Counted from the first letter of the stretch, positions 35,292 to 44,955 are shown. The stretch: DNA of 64,000 bases from JAKPQD01 sp029572965 (GCA_035374585.1 DAOSPF010000004.1:17326-81325); one strand, 5' to 3'. Numbers and translations are program-made. Notes: a model not told the origin generated them from the sequence alone.

Positions 35292-36983
35292 TTATTGTTT
35301 ACATCTTTCTCGCATGGTGTCTATCCAGGCTATTTCTTGGTCAAGTTTAATTTTTTTCATTAATCTTTCCAACTGATTATAATCTTCTATAAATAACCTT
35401 TGAGGCTGTCTTTTGAACTGATAAAAAAGCTTTTTAGCTTTTTCATAGTCATGATCTAAAACGGCTCTTTGTATATGGGCTATTTCAACATAATCATAGT
35501 GCATTACAAATGTTTTCTCAGCATTTATATTGATAAACTCGGGATAATTAACAACTTGTCTGAATTTTCGGGCTTTTTCGACTAAAACTGGAGCTGACGA
35601 GTTTCCATTTTCATCAATATGAGTAAGAAACAAATCTGTATAAACGCTCATACCTTTTGATACAAATGCAATCCAATGTCCATTAGGCGACCATGCATGC
35701 CATGAGTTCATCAGCGGCAAATTACAACTTAATTCTTTAGCAGTCCCCCCGGCTGTTGGTACTATATACAATTTGCTGTCGGGCTGTAACAGCATGAAAT
35801 TTTCGGCCTGGCAAAATACTATCCATTTCCCATCAGGAGAAATAGCTGGGAAATAATTGCTTTTACCATTATTTGAGGCCCCTTTTATTGGCAGGGCTGT
35901 TCCTCCTTTGCCCTCGTTAAACGGAATAATGCAAATGTCGTATTGTAACCTTCTTTTTCGTTGTACATATTCGTCAATAACAGCTTCTTCAGTGATGTTT
36001 ATTTCTAATGAATCTATACGTTCTACTGCCTTTGCGCGACAAAAAATAATATTTTTCCCATCGGGAGTCCAGATTGCATTTGTATGAACATACTTTTCGT
36101 CATTAGCCCCGTTAAGCTCGCATATTTTACCTGTTTGTCTGTCATACACTGCCAATAAACCGTTTACAGCAAAAAAAAGTTGTGAAAAAGCCAAATTTTC
36201 GGGTTCAAATGGGAAATTTTTGTGTATAACCCGGTCTTTTACAGTTGTAACAATATATCGCCCATCTGGAGAAAGTTTTGAAAATAAACCGAAAGTTTTT
36301 CTATTCTCAATTTGAGTCCATGACATGTAATTGTTAGTGTTGAAATATATTGTATCATTAACCGGGGCTACAAAATATCCGCCTTTATCTCGCAAGCCGG
36401 CATCTAAATCTAATCCAATATATTTCCCTTTATCGCTAAACGAATGACAATTGCCACATACTGTAAATCCTTTCATGGCTATATGAGGAGGTTCTTTTGA
36501 TCCAATATTGATTAAGGAATAGTTCATTGAGTCAAGGTTTTCTTCGGCCAAAACAAAGGGTATAGGCATTTGCCTGTACAAAATTGGGGCGCCAACCGAA
36601 TCTTTACTAATGTCAAAAACGAGCGAAGCTTTTCCGTATTTATCCAGTGGTTTAATTATCAATTGTACTTCACTGCCTTTACTTTCCTTTTTTATGTTCT
36701 CCCAAACAGGTTCTGAAAGTTTTAAAACTGTTGTACTGACAATGGTATCAACTAATAGCTTACTGTCGGATTTTACAGAAAAAGACCATTTGCCGGTATA
36801 ACTGCCACGGTATTTCCATTCAAAGGTAGGAGATGGGAACTCAGGAGGAAAAACAGCCTGATTAAACGGGTATTTTATGATGATTTTTTTGTCCTGATTT
36901 TTTTTAATAATAAAAAAAATAAATGCTAAGAATAAGCCTATAGCCAAAACGTTTAGCAATACTCTATTTTGAAAGATTTTCAT
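35292..36983 (-). CDS. membrane-anchored haem-c (CxxCH) plus PD40 propeller protein
   Basis: 563 residues. One N-terminal transmembrane helix (about 8-27) acts as an anchor. A beta-sandwich-like region (about 35-145: YPFNQAVFPPEFPSPTFEW) is followed by a covalent-haem motif CGNCH at residues 176-180, then a TolB-like PD40/WD40 propeller with repeats SPDGRYIVTTV, WTPDGKNIIFCRA, SPDGKWIVFCQAENFML and SPNGHWIAFVSKG (about 235-480), and a short helical tail. In Bacteroidota such proteins have been called 'cytochrome c biosynthesis protein'; the direct role is unknown. A paralogue with the same order and near-identical core is transcribed divergently 130 nt away. Confidence 0.65.
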   Translation of the reverse strand: MKIFQNRVLLNVLAIGLFLAFIFFIIKKNQDKKIIIKYPFNQAVFPPEFPSPTFEWKYRGSYTGKWSFSVKSDSKLLVDTIVSTTVLKLSEPVWENIKKESKGSEVQLIIKPLDKYGKASLVFDISKDSVGAPILYRQMPIPFVLAEENLDSMNYSLINIGSKEPPHIAMKGFTVCGNCHSFSDKGKYIGLDLDAGLRDKGGYFVAPVNDTIYFNTNNYMSWTQIENRKTFGLFSKLSPDGRYIVTTVKDRVIHKNFPFEPENLAFSQLFFAVNGLLAVYDRQTGKICELNGANDEKYVHTNAIWTPDGKNIIFCRAKAVERIDSLEINITEEAVIDEYVQRKRRLQYDICIIPFNEGKGGTALPIKGASNNGKSNYFPAISPDGKWIVFCQAENFMLLQPDSKLYIVPTAGGTAKELSCNLPLMNSWHAWSPNGHWIAFVSKGMSVYTDLFLTHIDENGNSSAPVLVEKARKFRQVVNYPEFININAEKTFVMHYDYVEIAHIQRAVLDHDYEKAKKLFYQFKRQPQRLFIEDYNQLERLMKKIKLDQEIAWIDTMRERCKQ

Positions 36984-37113
36984 ACTTCATAGTTTAGCCG
37001 TAAAGTAATAAAATTATCTTGGTACGAACAATCAACAGAAGTAAAAATTAGCTAATAATTAAATAAAAGTTAAAATTTCATACTATTTTCGGCAATTATA
37101 AAAGTGCAAAAGT

Positions 37114-39864
37114 ATGTGCAAAAGATTATTGTGGGTTATTTTATGCTGTATGGTAATAAGCTCATGCAATAACTCGAAAATCAAAAACCAGTGCAAAGAT
37201 TTTCTCATTGACAAAAGTAAAATTTCGGGGATTTCTGTAGTTTACCCTCAAGAAAACACTTTATTCCCTATAGATTTTCAAAGCCCAACGTTTGTGTGGA
37301 AAGATTCGTTTACAAACAATTCAAAATGGTATGCCTGTATCAGTGACTCAGCCGGGAATATTTTGTTAGGTGAGTTTGTAGAAAATAATAAATGGAAACC
37401 GGATTCAACCCAATGGGAAGAATTAAAGAAAAAAAATCGTGATAATTCATTAAAGTTTGCCGTAATTGGGTTTAATGAGAATAATGAGAATGTTACGGGC
37501 AACAAACTAAAGTTTAAAATTTCGCCCGATTCAGTTGGTGCCGAGATATTTTTCAGGGCAGTAACCTTACCTTTTTCTTATGCAGTAAAGAATGTAAATA
37601 CCATTGAATGGTACATGGGAAATGTCAGTGGAGGTTCACCGCGAAAAATGCTTGATAATATGCCGGTATGCGCCAATTGCCATACTTTTTCAAAAAATGG
37701 GCCAACACTGGCAATGGACGTTGATTATGGCAATGACAAGGGTTCTTATACCATTGAAAAAGCCGTAGATACGTGTTTTCTAAATCCGGAAAATATAATT
37801 TCGTGGACAAACTTTAAAAAAGAAGAAAATGACCCCACTTTTGGCTTATTGTCACAAATCTCTCCTTCTGGCGAGTATGTTTTGTCAACTGTTAAAGACC
37901 TGTCCATATTTGTTGCCATTGACGACAACCTGGCCTATTCGCAGCTATTTTTCCCTGTCAAAGGTATTATTGGCATATACAATCGTACAACAAAGCAATT
38001 TAGCGAATTGCAAGGCGCTAATGACCCAAAATTAGTTCAAAGCAACCCGGTTTGGTCCCCTGATAATAAAAAAGTATTATTTTCCCGCACAAACTCATAC
38101 ATCAACGAAAGGATAAGAAAATCCGGAAGGGCATTGCTTTATGCAAAAGACGTTAAAGAGTTTACTCAAGGCCACAAACCATTTAAGTTTGATATTTATT
38201 CAGTAGATTTCAATAATGGTAAAGGTGGGCAGCCCTCACCGCTGGAAGGTGCTTCAAATAATGGTAAAAGCAATTATTTTCCTAAGTTTTCTCCTGATGG
38301 AAAGTGGGTAGTGTTTTGCCAAGCCGAAAATTTCATGTTGTTACAGCCCGACAGTAAACTTTACATTATGGAAGCCAAAGGGGGGAAGCCCCGCTTGATG
38401 AATTGCAATATGAGAAACATGAACTCATGGCATTCATGGTCGCCAAATGGGCGTTGGTTAGTGTTTTCGTCAAAAGAACAAAGTTTATATACCAGGTTGT
38501 ACCTGACTCATATTGATGAAGAAGGGAATGACTCCCCTGCGGTTTTAATTGAAAACTTGGTGTTTGACAAACGAGCTGCCAATATCCCCGAATTTTATCC
38601 TGGCGATGCAAAGAAATTTGTAAAAATCAAAGACAACTTTTCAAATACTGCAGGGTATTATACGCAACTTGCCATGGACAATATAGGGAGCGAATACTAC
38701 CTTAGGGCTTCTCAAAACCTTGAACGGGCCATCAACTTAGATGCTGAATATCTTGATGCTTACATTCAGCGAATTTTACTAAATGCCTTGTTAAAACAAG
38801 CCAATTCAAAAACAGACCTGGCAGACAAGAAAAAAGCGACAGATATTATTCAGAAATTAATAGAAAAAAACGGAGAGGACAAAGCTTTACTTATACTAAA
38901 AGCCATGATAATGTCAGCAAATGGCAATAATAAACAGGCTGAAGAAATACTCAAAAAGCTTATCACAAAAGAACCCAATTATTACAAGGCATACGAATTG
39001 TTAGCCAATATTTATAAGAAAGAAAGCAAAACAGAACTTATTATTCCGCTTTACAATAAAATGAGTTCGCTTGTGCCGGCCAACGATTTGCAAGTGAAAC
39101 TGTCGCTGGCGAAAGCCTATATCTCAACCAATCAAAACTCTCAGGCCTTAGCTTTGCTAAATACCCTGAAAAACAAATTGCCTGACAATGAAGAAATTCG
39201 TTCATTATTATGCAAAATATATGTTAATACAAAAAATTTGAGTGCTGCGACTAAAGAAATAGATTTTCTGCTTGCTGCAGACCCTGCAGACTATCAATAC
39301 CTGTTTATGCGTGCAGAAATATCGCAATTACAGGGGTCGGTATATGAGGCTAATACATATCAGGAGAAAGGAAAAATGCAACTTCTTAAAAAATTGGAAG
39401 CCAATAAAGAAAATATACCATTAGCTTTTGAACAGGCGGCATTGCTCTCTCAAGAAAAAAAGTACACTTCAGCAATAGATGTTTATAATTCTATTTTAAA
39501 TGTTCTGCCTTCAAATTACCAGGCAATGAAAGAAAAAGCCAGGATAATGCTCATTACGCAGCAATGGCAGGAAGCTGTTAAGCTTTATCAACAATTGTTA
39601 AAAATATATGTTCCCGAAGAAGAATTTTACAACAACAAAGCTATAGCGCAAATAAACATGGGCAATCTTCAAGAAGCTTTATCAGAGTTTAATAATGTTT
39701 TGAATTTAAGCCCAACCAACATTGACGCTTTATATAACAGGGCAAAGCTGTTTAAAATGCTCGGAGAACCACATAAGGCTGCTAAAGATATAGATAAAAT
39801 CAAAGAACTGCTAAAAGCGAAAAAAAATCTTTCGGAAAGCGAAAAAAAACTTTTAAATATCTGA
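37114..39864 (+). CDS. lipoprotein with haem-c motif, PD40 propeller and C-terminal TPR array
   Basis: 916 residues. The lipobox is ISSC (Cys 18). The same layout as the divergent neighbour follows: a sandwich region (about 40-160: YPQENTLFPIDFQSPTFVW), CANCH at 186-190, and a PD40 propeller (about 240-500) that shares CQAENFMLLQPDSKLYI exactly with the neighbour. A long C-terminal extension (about 515-905) holds several TPR motifs (YLRASQNLERAINLDAEYLDAY, NKAIAQINMGNLQEALSEFNNVLNLSPTNIDALYNRAKLFKMLGEPHKA). It is an outer- or inner-membrane lipoprotein facing the periplasm. The TPRs suggest assembly with partners, perhaps including the anchored paralogue. Function unknown. Confidence 0.65.
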   Translation: MCKRLLWVILCCMVISSCNNSKIKNQCKDFLIDKSKISGISVVYPQENTLFPIDFQSPTFVWKDSFTNNSKWYACISDSAGNILLGEFVENNKWKPDSTQWEELKKKNRDNSLKFAVIGFNENNENVTGNKLKFKISPDSVGAEIFFRAVTLPFSYAVKNVNTIEWYMGNVSGGSPRKMLDNMPVCANCHTFSKNGPTLAMDVDYGNDKGSYTIEKAVDTCFLNPENIISWTNFKKEENDPTFGLLSQISPSGEYVLSTVKDLSIFVAIDDNLAYSQLFFPVKGIIGIYNRTTKQFSELQGANDPKLVQSNPVWSPDNKKVLFSRTNSYINERIRKSGRALLYAKDVKEFTQGHKPFKFDIYSVDFNNGKGGQPSPLEGASNNGKSNYFPKFSPDGKWVVFCQAENFMLLQPDSKLYIMEAKGGKPRLMNCNMRNMNSWHSWSPNGRWLVFSSKEQSLYTRLYLTHIDEEGNDSPAVLIENLVFDKRAANIPEFYPGDAKKFVKIKDNFSNTAGYYTQLAMDNIGSEYYLRASQNLERAINLDAEYLDAYIQRILLNALLKQANSKTDLADKKKATDIIQKLIEKNGEDKALLILKAMIMSANGNNKQAEEILKKLITKEPNYYKAYELLANIYKKESKTELIIPLYNKMSSLVPANDLQVKLSLAKAYISTNQNSQALALLNTLKNKLPDNEEIRSLLCKIYVNTKNLSAATKEIDFLLAADPADYQYLFMRAEISQLQGSVYEANTYQEKGKMQLLKKLEANKENIPLAFEQAALLSQEKKYTSAIDVYNSILNVLPSNYQAMKEKARIMLITQQWQEAVKLYQQLLKIYVPEEEFYNNKAIAQINMGNLQEALSEFNNVLNLSPTNIDALYNRAKLFKMLGEPHKAAKDIDKIKELLKAKKNLSESEKKLLNI

Positions 39865-40407
39865 TTGGTTTTTCTTTACGTTGATGTTGTTTATACAATT
39901 AAACATCATGGCAACTTCTATTTTGCCAGCTGGCATTTATTATATTTCTTTTTTATTTAATCCATGAAGGTGCTTGGCTTTTGGTTGCTCTAAAATATTG
40001 GTTATGGAAATGTCTTATATTTATTGATTTTGCTCACACAGTCCACTATCGAATAATATTTTTTCTTTTTGTCTGTTATGCAAACTTTCATCTGGATAAA
40101 ATTTTAAATTGTTAATTGTCAGATGGAACTCCTGGTTTGGCTATTTTATTACTATCGTGTTTATTCACTTCGTTCATGAGGGCGCTTGGCTTAGTTGCGT
40201 TCGCAAGAACATGGCTGTTTCATTTATAGGATTATTTGATGGCAAAAACCTTCGTCAACACTTTTCCACCATTCGTCACCAAAAATTAACTGTTTGTCCC
40301 AATTTACCCCCCCCATCAAATATTGATAGTCAATTACTTATATTTTCAACAGCATGAATAAATTTGAATAACAAATTTTTATCCTTAACTTTATTAACTT
40401 TAAAACT
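39865..40407. other. 543-bp intergenic region with no gene
   Basis: No supported gene. An 82-codon frame at 40109-40357 has no signal peptide, unusual composition and no recognisable family, so it is not called. Two loosely similar short stretches occur at 39962-39988 and 40175-40201. The promoter of the gene at 40408 is not obvious, though the last 60 bases are strongly AT-rich. Confidence 0.5.
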
Positions 40408-41343
40408 ATGAAAATGAAAATCTTGTTTATTGTTGTTGCATTGATTGTCATGCCTGCTATTAGTACTTATTCACAAATTAAAGTTTTGTCATCCGGGGCA
40501 GTTAACATTGGCAAAACCGGGTATGAAATGATTGTCTTTGACTACTCTGGTTATAATGGTACCGGGCCGGTGTTGTACCCATCTGGCAGTAACAGTGCTA
40601 TACAACTGGGAAAAGCAGGGAAAGGCTTCTTGTGTTTATATACTACTACTGTATATTACCCTTCTGATGCCCGGTTGAAAGAGAATATCACTAATATTAC
40701 TTCTCCGTTACAAACTTTAAAATAACTAAAAGGCGTAAAGTACGATTACAAAGCATCAATGTACATGAAAGATAGTATAAATGTTTCTGCTCCTTATAAG
40801 AAGTATATTGACAAAAGCCGGAAAGACAACTTTGGGTTTATTGCACAAGAAGTAGAAAAGGTATTGCCACAAGTGGTTAACCACGATGATTCTACAGATC
40901 TTTATTCCATTGATTATATAAAGCTAATCCCATTGCTTGTTGAAGCTGTTAAAGACCAGCAAAGCCAGATTGACTCCCTCAAGAGTGTAATAAGTAAATC
41001 TAAAGTAAAAACCAGCATGAAGGAAGCAGTTGAGACTACTGAAGAAACAACTACTGAAGTGAACACAACCCAAACAAATAGTATTGCCACCTTAGGGCAA
41101 AATGCACCCAACCCGTTTAACCAACGAACGCAGATTAATTATTATTTGCCCGAAACTGTTAAACAAGCTGCTTTATACATATTTGATATGAATGGACTGC
41201 AAATACGTACGATTGCTATTAATACAAAAGGCAACGGCAGCATCACCCTCCATGCCTCTGAACTAAATGCTGGCATGTACCTTTATACCCTCATTGCCGA
41301 TGGCAAAGAGGTGGATACGAAACGGATGATTTTGACTAAGTAA
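40408..41343 (+). pseudogene. tail-fibre (peptidase S74-like) plus T9SS sorting-domain gene, broken by one stop codon
   Basis: Two pieces in the same frame, 40408-40725 (105 codons) and 40726-41343, read as one 311-residue protein except for a TAA at 40723-40725. The first part has a signal peptide (ends ISTYSQ) and the start of an intramolecular chaperone segment, SDARLKENITNITSPLQTLK; the second continues it as LKGVKYDYKASMYMKD and DNFGFIAQEVEKVLPQVV. A T9SS type A sorting domain closes the protein (LGQNAPNPFNQRTQINYYLPETVKQ, LNAGMYLYTLIADGKEV). The missing position is one codon in a conserved loop. A point mutation, a sequencing error or recoding would all fit; the first is likeliest. Confidence 0.7.
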
Positions 41344-41439
41344 AAAGGTCAAAATTTAATAATATTAATCAAAAGCATTTAAGTTGTAAATAGTGCTGGT
41401 TATCAATTAAATAAAGCCTATTTTAAATAATTACATCTT

Positions 41440-42120
41440 ATGAATAATAAATATCATCTAGTGAGAGTAATATATCTCTTGTTTATTTTACAATTGATTA
41501 TTGTATCCGTTAATGCTCAAAAAAATATTGAACATGAGATAATTAAAGTATCTGAAGCGAATTTTAAAAAATATTTAGAGAAAATTCCATATGGTCATGA
41601 AGATTATTATGGGTTTCAAAATAGAAATGAGTTTGAACAGGTTGTTGTTGGCGAGCCTTATCAGATACTTTATTTAACAAATATTGAAATGCCTGAAGAT
41701 TCTATTAACTACGATAACCTTATTACTTATTCTGATAGTTGGGAGGTTCCCCTATTAGTAAATAAAGAAAAGCGTTGTTTTTTGCATGTGCAAAAAATAA
41801 TAAAAGAATACAAAGTAGTTGGAATTGGCTATAATATGGTTGCTAATGAATTAAATGAAACAGAAACAAGGGCTATATTTAATAATAAGAAGGTAAATAA
41901 ATCTATTCTTTATTTACCTTCAATTAAGGGAGTTTATTTGCTTAGAGATTCTCTTGGTAACAAGAATAGCAGAGATTTGAAATTTATACCATTAGGCTCA
42001 ACATTAAAACATGTTCATGATATAAAAAAAGAAACATATAGTGGTGTACTGATAGAATATTCAATGAGAGATTTTATGCATGTAATAAAAGTAAAATATA
42101 ACCAAATTTTAAATAGTTAG
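41440..42120 (+). CDS. hypothetical secreted protein, 226 residues
   Basis: The signal peptide ends in SVNAQK (about residue 26). The mature part is rich in Glu, Asn, Ile and Tyr with no recognised domain; it has mixed helical and beta patterns, such as ISEANFKKYLEKIPYGHEDYYGF and RDLKFIPLGSTLKHVHDIKKETY. It is strongly AT-rich, like the next two genes, and lies 3 nt before the papain-like protease gene, so the two are surely co-transcribed. An inhibitor or chaperone role for the protease is possible by position only. Confidence 0.6.
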   Translation: MNNKYHLVRVIYLLFILQLIIVSVNAQKNIEHEIIKVSEANFKKYLEKIPYGHEDYYGFQNRNEFEQVVVGEPYQILYLTNIEMPEDSINYDNLITYSDSWEVPLLVNKEKRCFLHVQKIIKEYKVVGIGYNMVANELNETETRAIFNNKKVNKSILYLPSIKGVYLLRDSLGNKNSRDLKFIPLGSTLKHVHDIKKETYSGVLIEYSMRDFMHVIKVKYNQILNS

Positions 42121-42122
42121 CA

Positions 42123-42902
42123 ATGAAAACAAAATACTATAAATATTTAGTTGTTTTATTTTTGACAGTAAGCCAAAATATAAAATGTCAAGTGCTTAAC
42201 TTGCCACTATTGCCAGAAATTCAATGTAATACTTGGTGTTGGGCAATATCTTGCAGGCATATCATATATTACTATGGTAATGATAATATTACTTTATGCG
42301 AAATAGCTGAGTATGCTAGAACAAGAAACCCTAATAGATTTGGACAAACAAACTGCTGCCAAAGTATTGATAATGGTTGTTGTAATGGTAATTTTCTTAG
42401 TGGAGCAGGTGGAATGACAGAAATTTTTTCGCACTGGGGGTTAAGCCCTAATTATACATTTAGTCCTTTAACTAAAAATGAAATAACTATAGAGATTTCA
42501 AATAATCGGCCTTTTGTTATTAGATATCCAGGGCATGTTGATATTTGTTATGGTATTGTTGCTAATGATATTTATATTAGGGATCCAGGATGGGGTTTTG
42601 ATATTAGAGATTATAATACACTCATTTCTGGAACAAATAACAATAATAAATGGACTGAGACTATTAGGATAAATGAATCACCAGTTGTATGTGATTTTGA
42701 AAAATCATTAACTGGTACTATTTCATATAGTAATATTTATAAGGCTTCTGGGATTTATGATGTATCTTGCATTATTAATAACAATTCGATTATTACAATA
42801 AAAGCTCCTGATTCAATAACTCTTAGTCCTGGCTTTTCAATTGAATTAGGGTCGTCATTAGAATTACAAACTGGCTCAAACTTAAATATTAATTGTCCTT
42901 AA
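42123..42902 (+). CDS. secreted papain-like cysteine protease with C-terminal stack domain
   Basis: 259 residues with a signal peptide ending near KCQ. The catalytic domain (about 25-170) resembles the C39/C70-type papain-like fold: Q34 (oxyanion) and Cys39 in IQCNTWCWAISC, His138 in YPGHVDICYGI and Asp154 in YIRDPGWG. Seven to eight cysteines around residues 78-88 (NCCQSIDNGCC) suggest disulphides. The C-terminal part (about 190-259), KAPDSITLSPGFSIELGSSLELQTGSNLNINCP, matches the repeating stack domain often found on Bacteroidota surface proteins. It is likely secreted by T9SS-linked routes. Target unknown; the gene lies between two AT-rich co-directional genes. Confidence 0.7.
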   Translation: MKTKYYKYLVVLFLTVSQNIKCQVLNLPLLPEIQCNTWCWAISCRHIIYYYGNDNITLCEIAEYARTRNPNRFGQTNCCQSIDNGCCNGNFLSGAGGMTEIFSHWGLSPNYTFSPLTKNEITIEISNNRPFVIRYPGHVDICYGIVANDIYIRDPGWGFDIRDYNTLISGTNNNNKWTETIRINESPVVCDFEKSLTGTISYSNIYKASGIYDVSCIINNNSIITIKAPDSITLSPGFSIELGSSLELQTGSNLNINCP

Positions 42903-42916
42903 TTAAAAATAAAACT

Positions 42917-43774
42917 ATGAAAAAAATAATACAGATAATTACGGTTTTGATTGTTTTTGTTTTGAACGTTCATTCGCAACAATTAGTTGAAAAGGATAAA
43001 ACTTGGAGTATTGCTCAATTTGATGATAAGAATGGATTAGATACCTGTTATTATTTAAAAATTGGGGATGATACCTTGATTAACGATAGAACTTATTCAA
43101 AAGTATTAATATCAGGAGACTCTCTAATGACAAATTGGCTTGAATATGACAAATATCTTTGCCAAGATCAGAATGTTGTTTATTGTTATAGTAAATCGGT
43201 TCAAAATGAATACGTCCTTTATAACTTTAATTTATCTATAGGAGACAGTATTAAGGTTGAAGGGAATGGCTTTTATATTTATTTAGATTCTATAAAGACT
43301 AAAAACACAAAGAAGTATTTTTATTTTTCACGAAATGGCGAAATTACCACATGGGTTGAAGGTGTTGGCTGTTTAGATGATTTGTTTCAAAATTCCGGGA
43401 ATATAAATATTGTAGGAGGATATTCCACTTTACTTTGTTGCAAGATTGGCAATGATGTTTTGTATCATAACGTAAAATACAACAATTGTTTTTTAACAAC
43501 TTCGATAAAACGTTCAGTAGATGAAGCTATTGTGTTTCAGAACTATCCTAATCCATTTAATGATAAGACTTACATAAATATTAATAATTACTATAATACC
43601 AAAGCATTTCTTTGCATCTATAATGTATCAGGTGTATTATGTAAAAAAATTGAAGTAAGGCAATATGGCGCAAATAATATATGTATCGAGAATTTAGCCA
43701 AAGGGGTATATTTTTACAATTTTACCATTGACGGGAAATATAAAAGCCAATTAAAAAGGATGATATGCTACTAA
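42917..43774 (+). CDS. T9SS type A sorting-domain protein
   Basis: The start at 42917 (MKKIIQIITVL) is preferred over the upstream 42893 ATG, since it gives a proper signal peptide ending near HSQQ. The middle (about 25-200) is unclassified and rich in Asp, Tyr and Lys. The C-terminal 80 residues match the T9SS type A sorting domain: VDEAIVFQNYPNPFNDKTYININNYYNTKAFLCIYNVSG, then LAKGVYFYNFTIDGKYKSQLKRM. It is secreted through the T9SS. It follows the protease gene by 14 nt and is probably co-transcribed. Function unknown. Confidence 0.75.
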   Translation: MKKIIQIITVLIVFVLNVHSQQLVEKDKTWSIAQFDDKNGLDTCYYLKIGDDTLINDRTYSKVLISGDSLMTNWLEYDKYLCQDQNVVYCYSKSVQNEYVLYNFNLSIGDSIKVEGNGFYIYLDSIKTKNTKKYFYFSRNGEITTWVEGVGCLDDLFQNSGNINIVGGYSTLLCCKIGNDVLYHNVKYNNCFLTTSIKRSVDEAIVFQNYPNPFNDKTYININNYYNTKAFLCIYNVSGVLCKKIEVRQYGANNICIENLAKGVYFYNFTIDGKYKSQLKRMICY

Positions 43775-43803
43775 AGACATTTGGGTAAATGACTTTACGA
43801 TTT

Positions 43804-44934
43804 TTAAGCACCAGCTTTTAGCAATGGCCTTAATTTCAAAGCTGTATCCAAGAAGATAATATTGGCGTTCCCATTACTTTCAATATTTGAGGCACCCGCA
43901 TTGAACAGTTGGGCCAGCCTGTCGCAATTGGCCTGGTTAAAAAAGGCGTTCATCCTTTTTGAAAATTCTTGTTGTTCAGTGTTTTGGTAAAGCAGGGCTG
44001 TGTTTTGGGTAAGGTTATAGACAAAGCTGTTTCGTATGAGGTTGAGCGACAGGTTGAAAAAGCTTTTTTGCTTCTCGCGGCCAAGTGTGGCCATTTGAGC
44101 AGACCAGCCCACGAGGTTTATCACATCGTTTTTTTGCACCAGTTCAATGAGCGATTTGAAATAAGCGAAGTTGTCCCTTTCGTTCTCATTTTCCCGGATG
44201 AATTCACCAGCTTTGACAAAGTTCCCGGCAGCCATCCTGGCGATTATTTCGGGGTTTTCCACATCAGGGAATTTTGCCCGGATTCCTGCTACTAATGATT
44301 CGGCATCAATGGGCGGTACATGCGTCAGTTGGCATCTCGAAAGGATAGTTTTCAGGAGCATCCCCGGGTTTTCAGATACCAAGATGAAGTAGGTTTTCAG
44401 AGGGGGCTCTTCCAGTATTTTCAGTATTTTATTTGAGACCGTTTCGTTCATCTTTTCCGGAAGCCAGATAATCATGGTCTTTAGGTCTGATTCAAATGGC
44501 TTTAGGTTTATTTTTCGCAATATTTCAGAGCTTTCGTGTTCAAAAATACCTGTCTGCTTGTTTTCGTTGCTGATTTTCTCGGTCCAGTTGTTGAGGCTGA
44601 AGTATCCCTGCTCGTGGAGCATTTCGCGCCATTGGGGCAGAAAATCGTTACTGCTTTGCTTACGTGAGCCTTCGGTGTTGACAGTAGGAAAAACAAAATG
44701 GTGGTCCGGGTGTATGTATTTTTCAAACTTGAGGCATGATGGGCATTTTCCGCAGGCATCAGTCTCGGTTTTGTTGGAACAATGGATGTATTGGGCAAAA
44801 GCTATTGCCATTTGCAAGCCCCCGTTTCCTTCAGGGCCTGCAAACAGTATAGCATGGCTAACACGGTTTTCGCGTATAGCATTTATCAGGCGCTTCTTAA
44901 TGTCCGAATGCCCTATTACATCAGCAAATTTCAT
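43804..44934 (-). CDS. holB: DNA polymerase III clamp-loader delta' subunit
   Basis: Part of the gamma/tau-delta-delta' complex that loads the sliding clamp. 376 residues: N-terminal AAA+ RecA-like domain with the degenerate P-loop FAGPEGNGGLQMA (the Lys and Ser/Thr are lost, as is usual for delta'), a zinc cluster DACGKCPSCLKFE, and the sensor-type segment LKILEEPPLKTYFILVSE, then SRCQ, the conserved arginine-finger motif. It starts after an OB-fold gene on the same strand (21 nt gap). The residues fit holB; the neighbour is not functionally linked. Confidence 0.88.
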   Translation of the reverse strand: MKFADVIGHSDIKKRLINAIRENRVSHAILFAGPEGNGGLQMAIAFAQYIHCSNKTETDACGKCPSCLKFEKYIHPDHHFVFPTVNTEGSRKQSSNDFLPQWREMLHEQGYFSLNNWTEKISNENKQTGIFEHESSEILRKINLKPFESDLKTMIIWLPEKMNETVSNKILKILEEPPLKTYFILVSENPGMLLKTILSRCQLTHVPPIDAESLVAGIRAKFPDVENPEIIARMAAGNFVKAGEFIRENENERDNFAYFKSLIELVQKNDVINLVGWSAQMATLGREKQKSFFNLSLNLIRNSFVYNLTQNTALLYQNTEQQEFSKRMNAFFNQANCDRLAQLFNAGASNIESNGNANIIFLDTALKLRPLLKAGA

Positions 44935-44955
44935 ATTTGTTGCAAAAAGAAGATA

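Noticed and set aside
40109..40357. 82-codon plus-strand frame
   Set aside because: No signal peptide or domain, biased composition, lies in a repeat-like AT-rich gap, no promoter or partner gene.
39865..40407. Insertion sequence or transposase fragment
   Set aside because: No transposase motif or terminal inverted repeats; only short weak repeats are seen.
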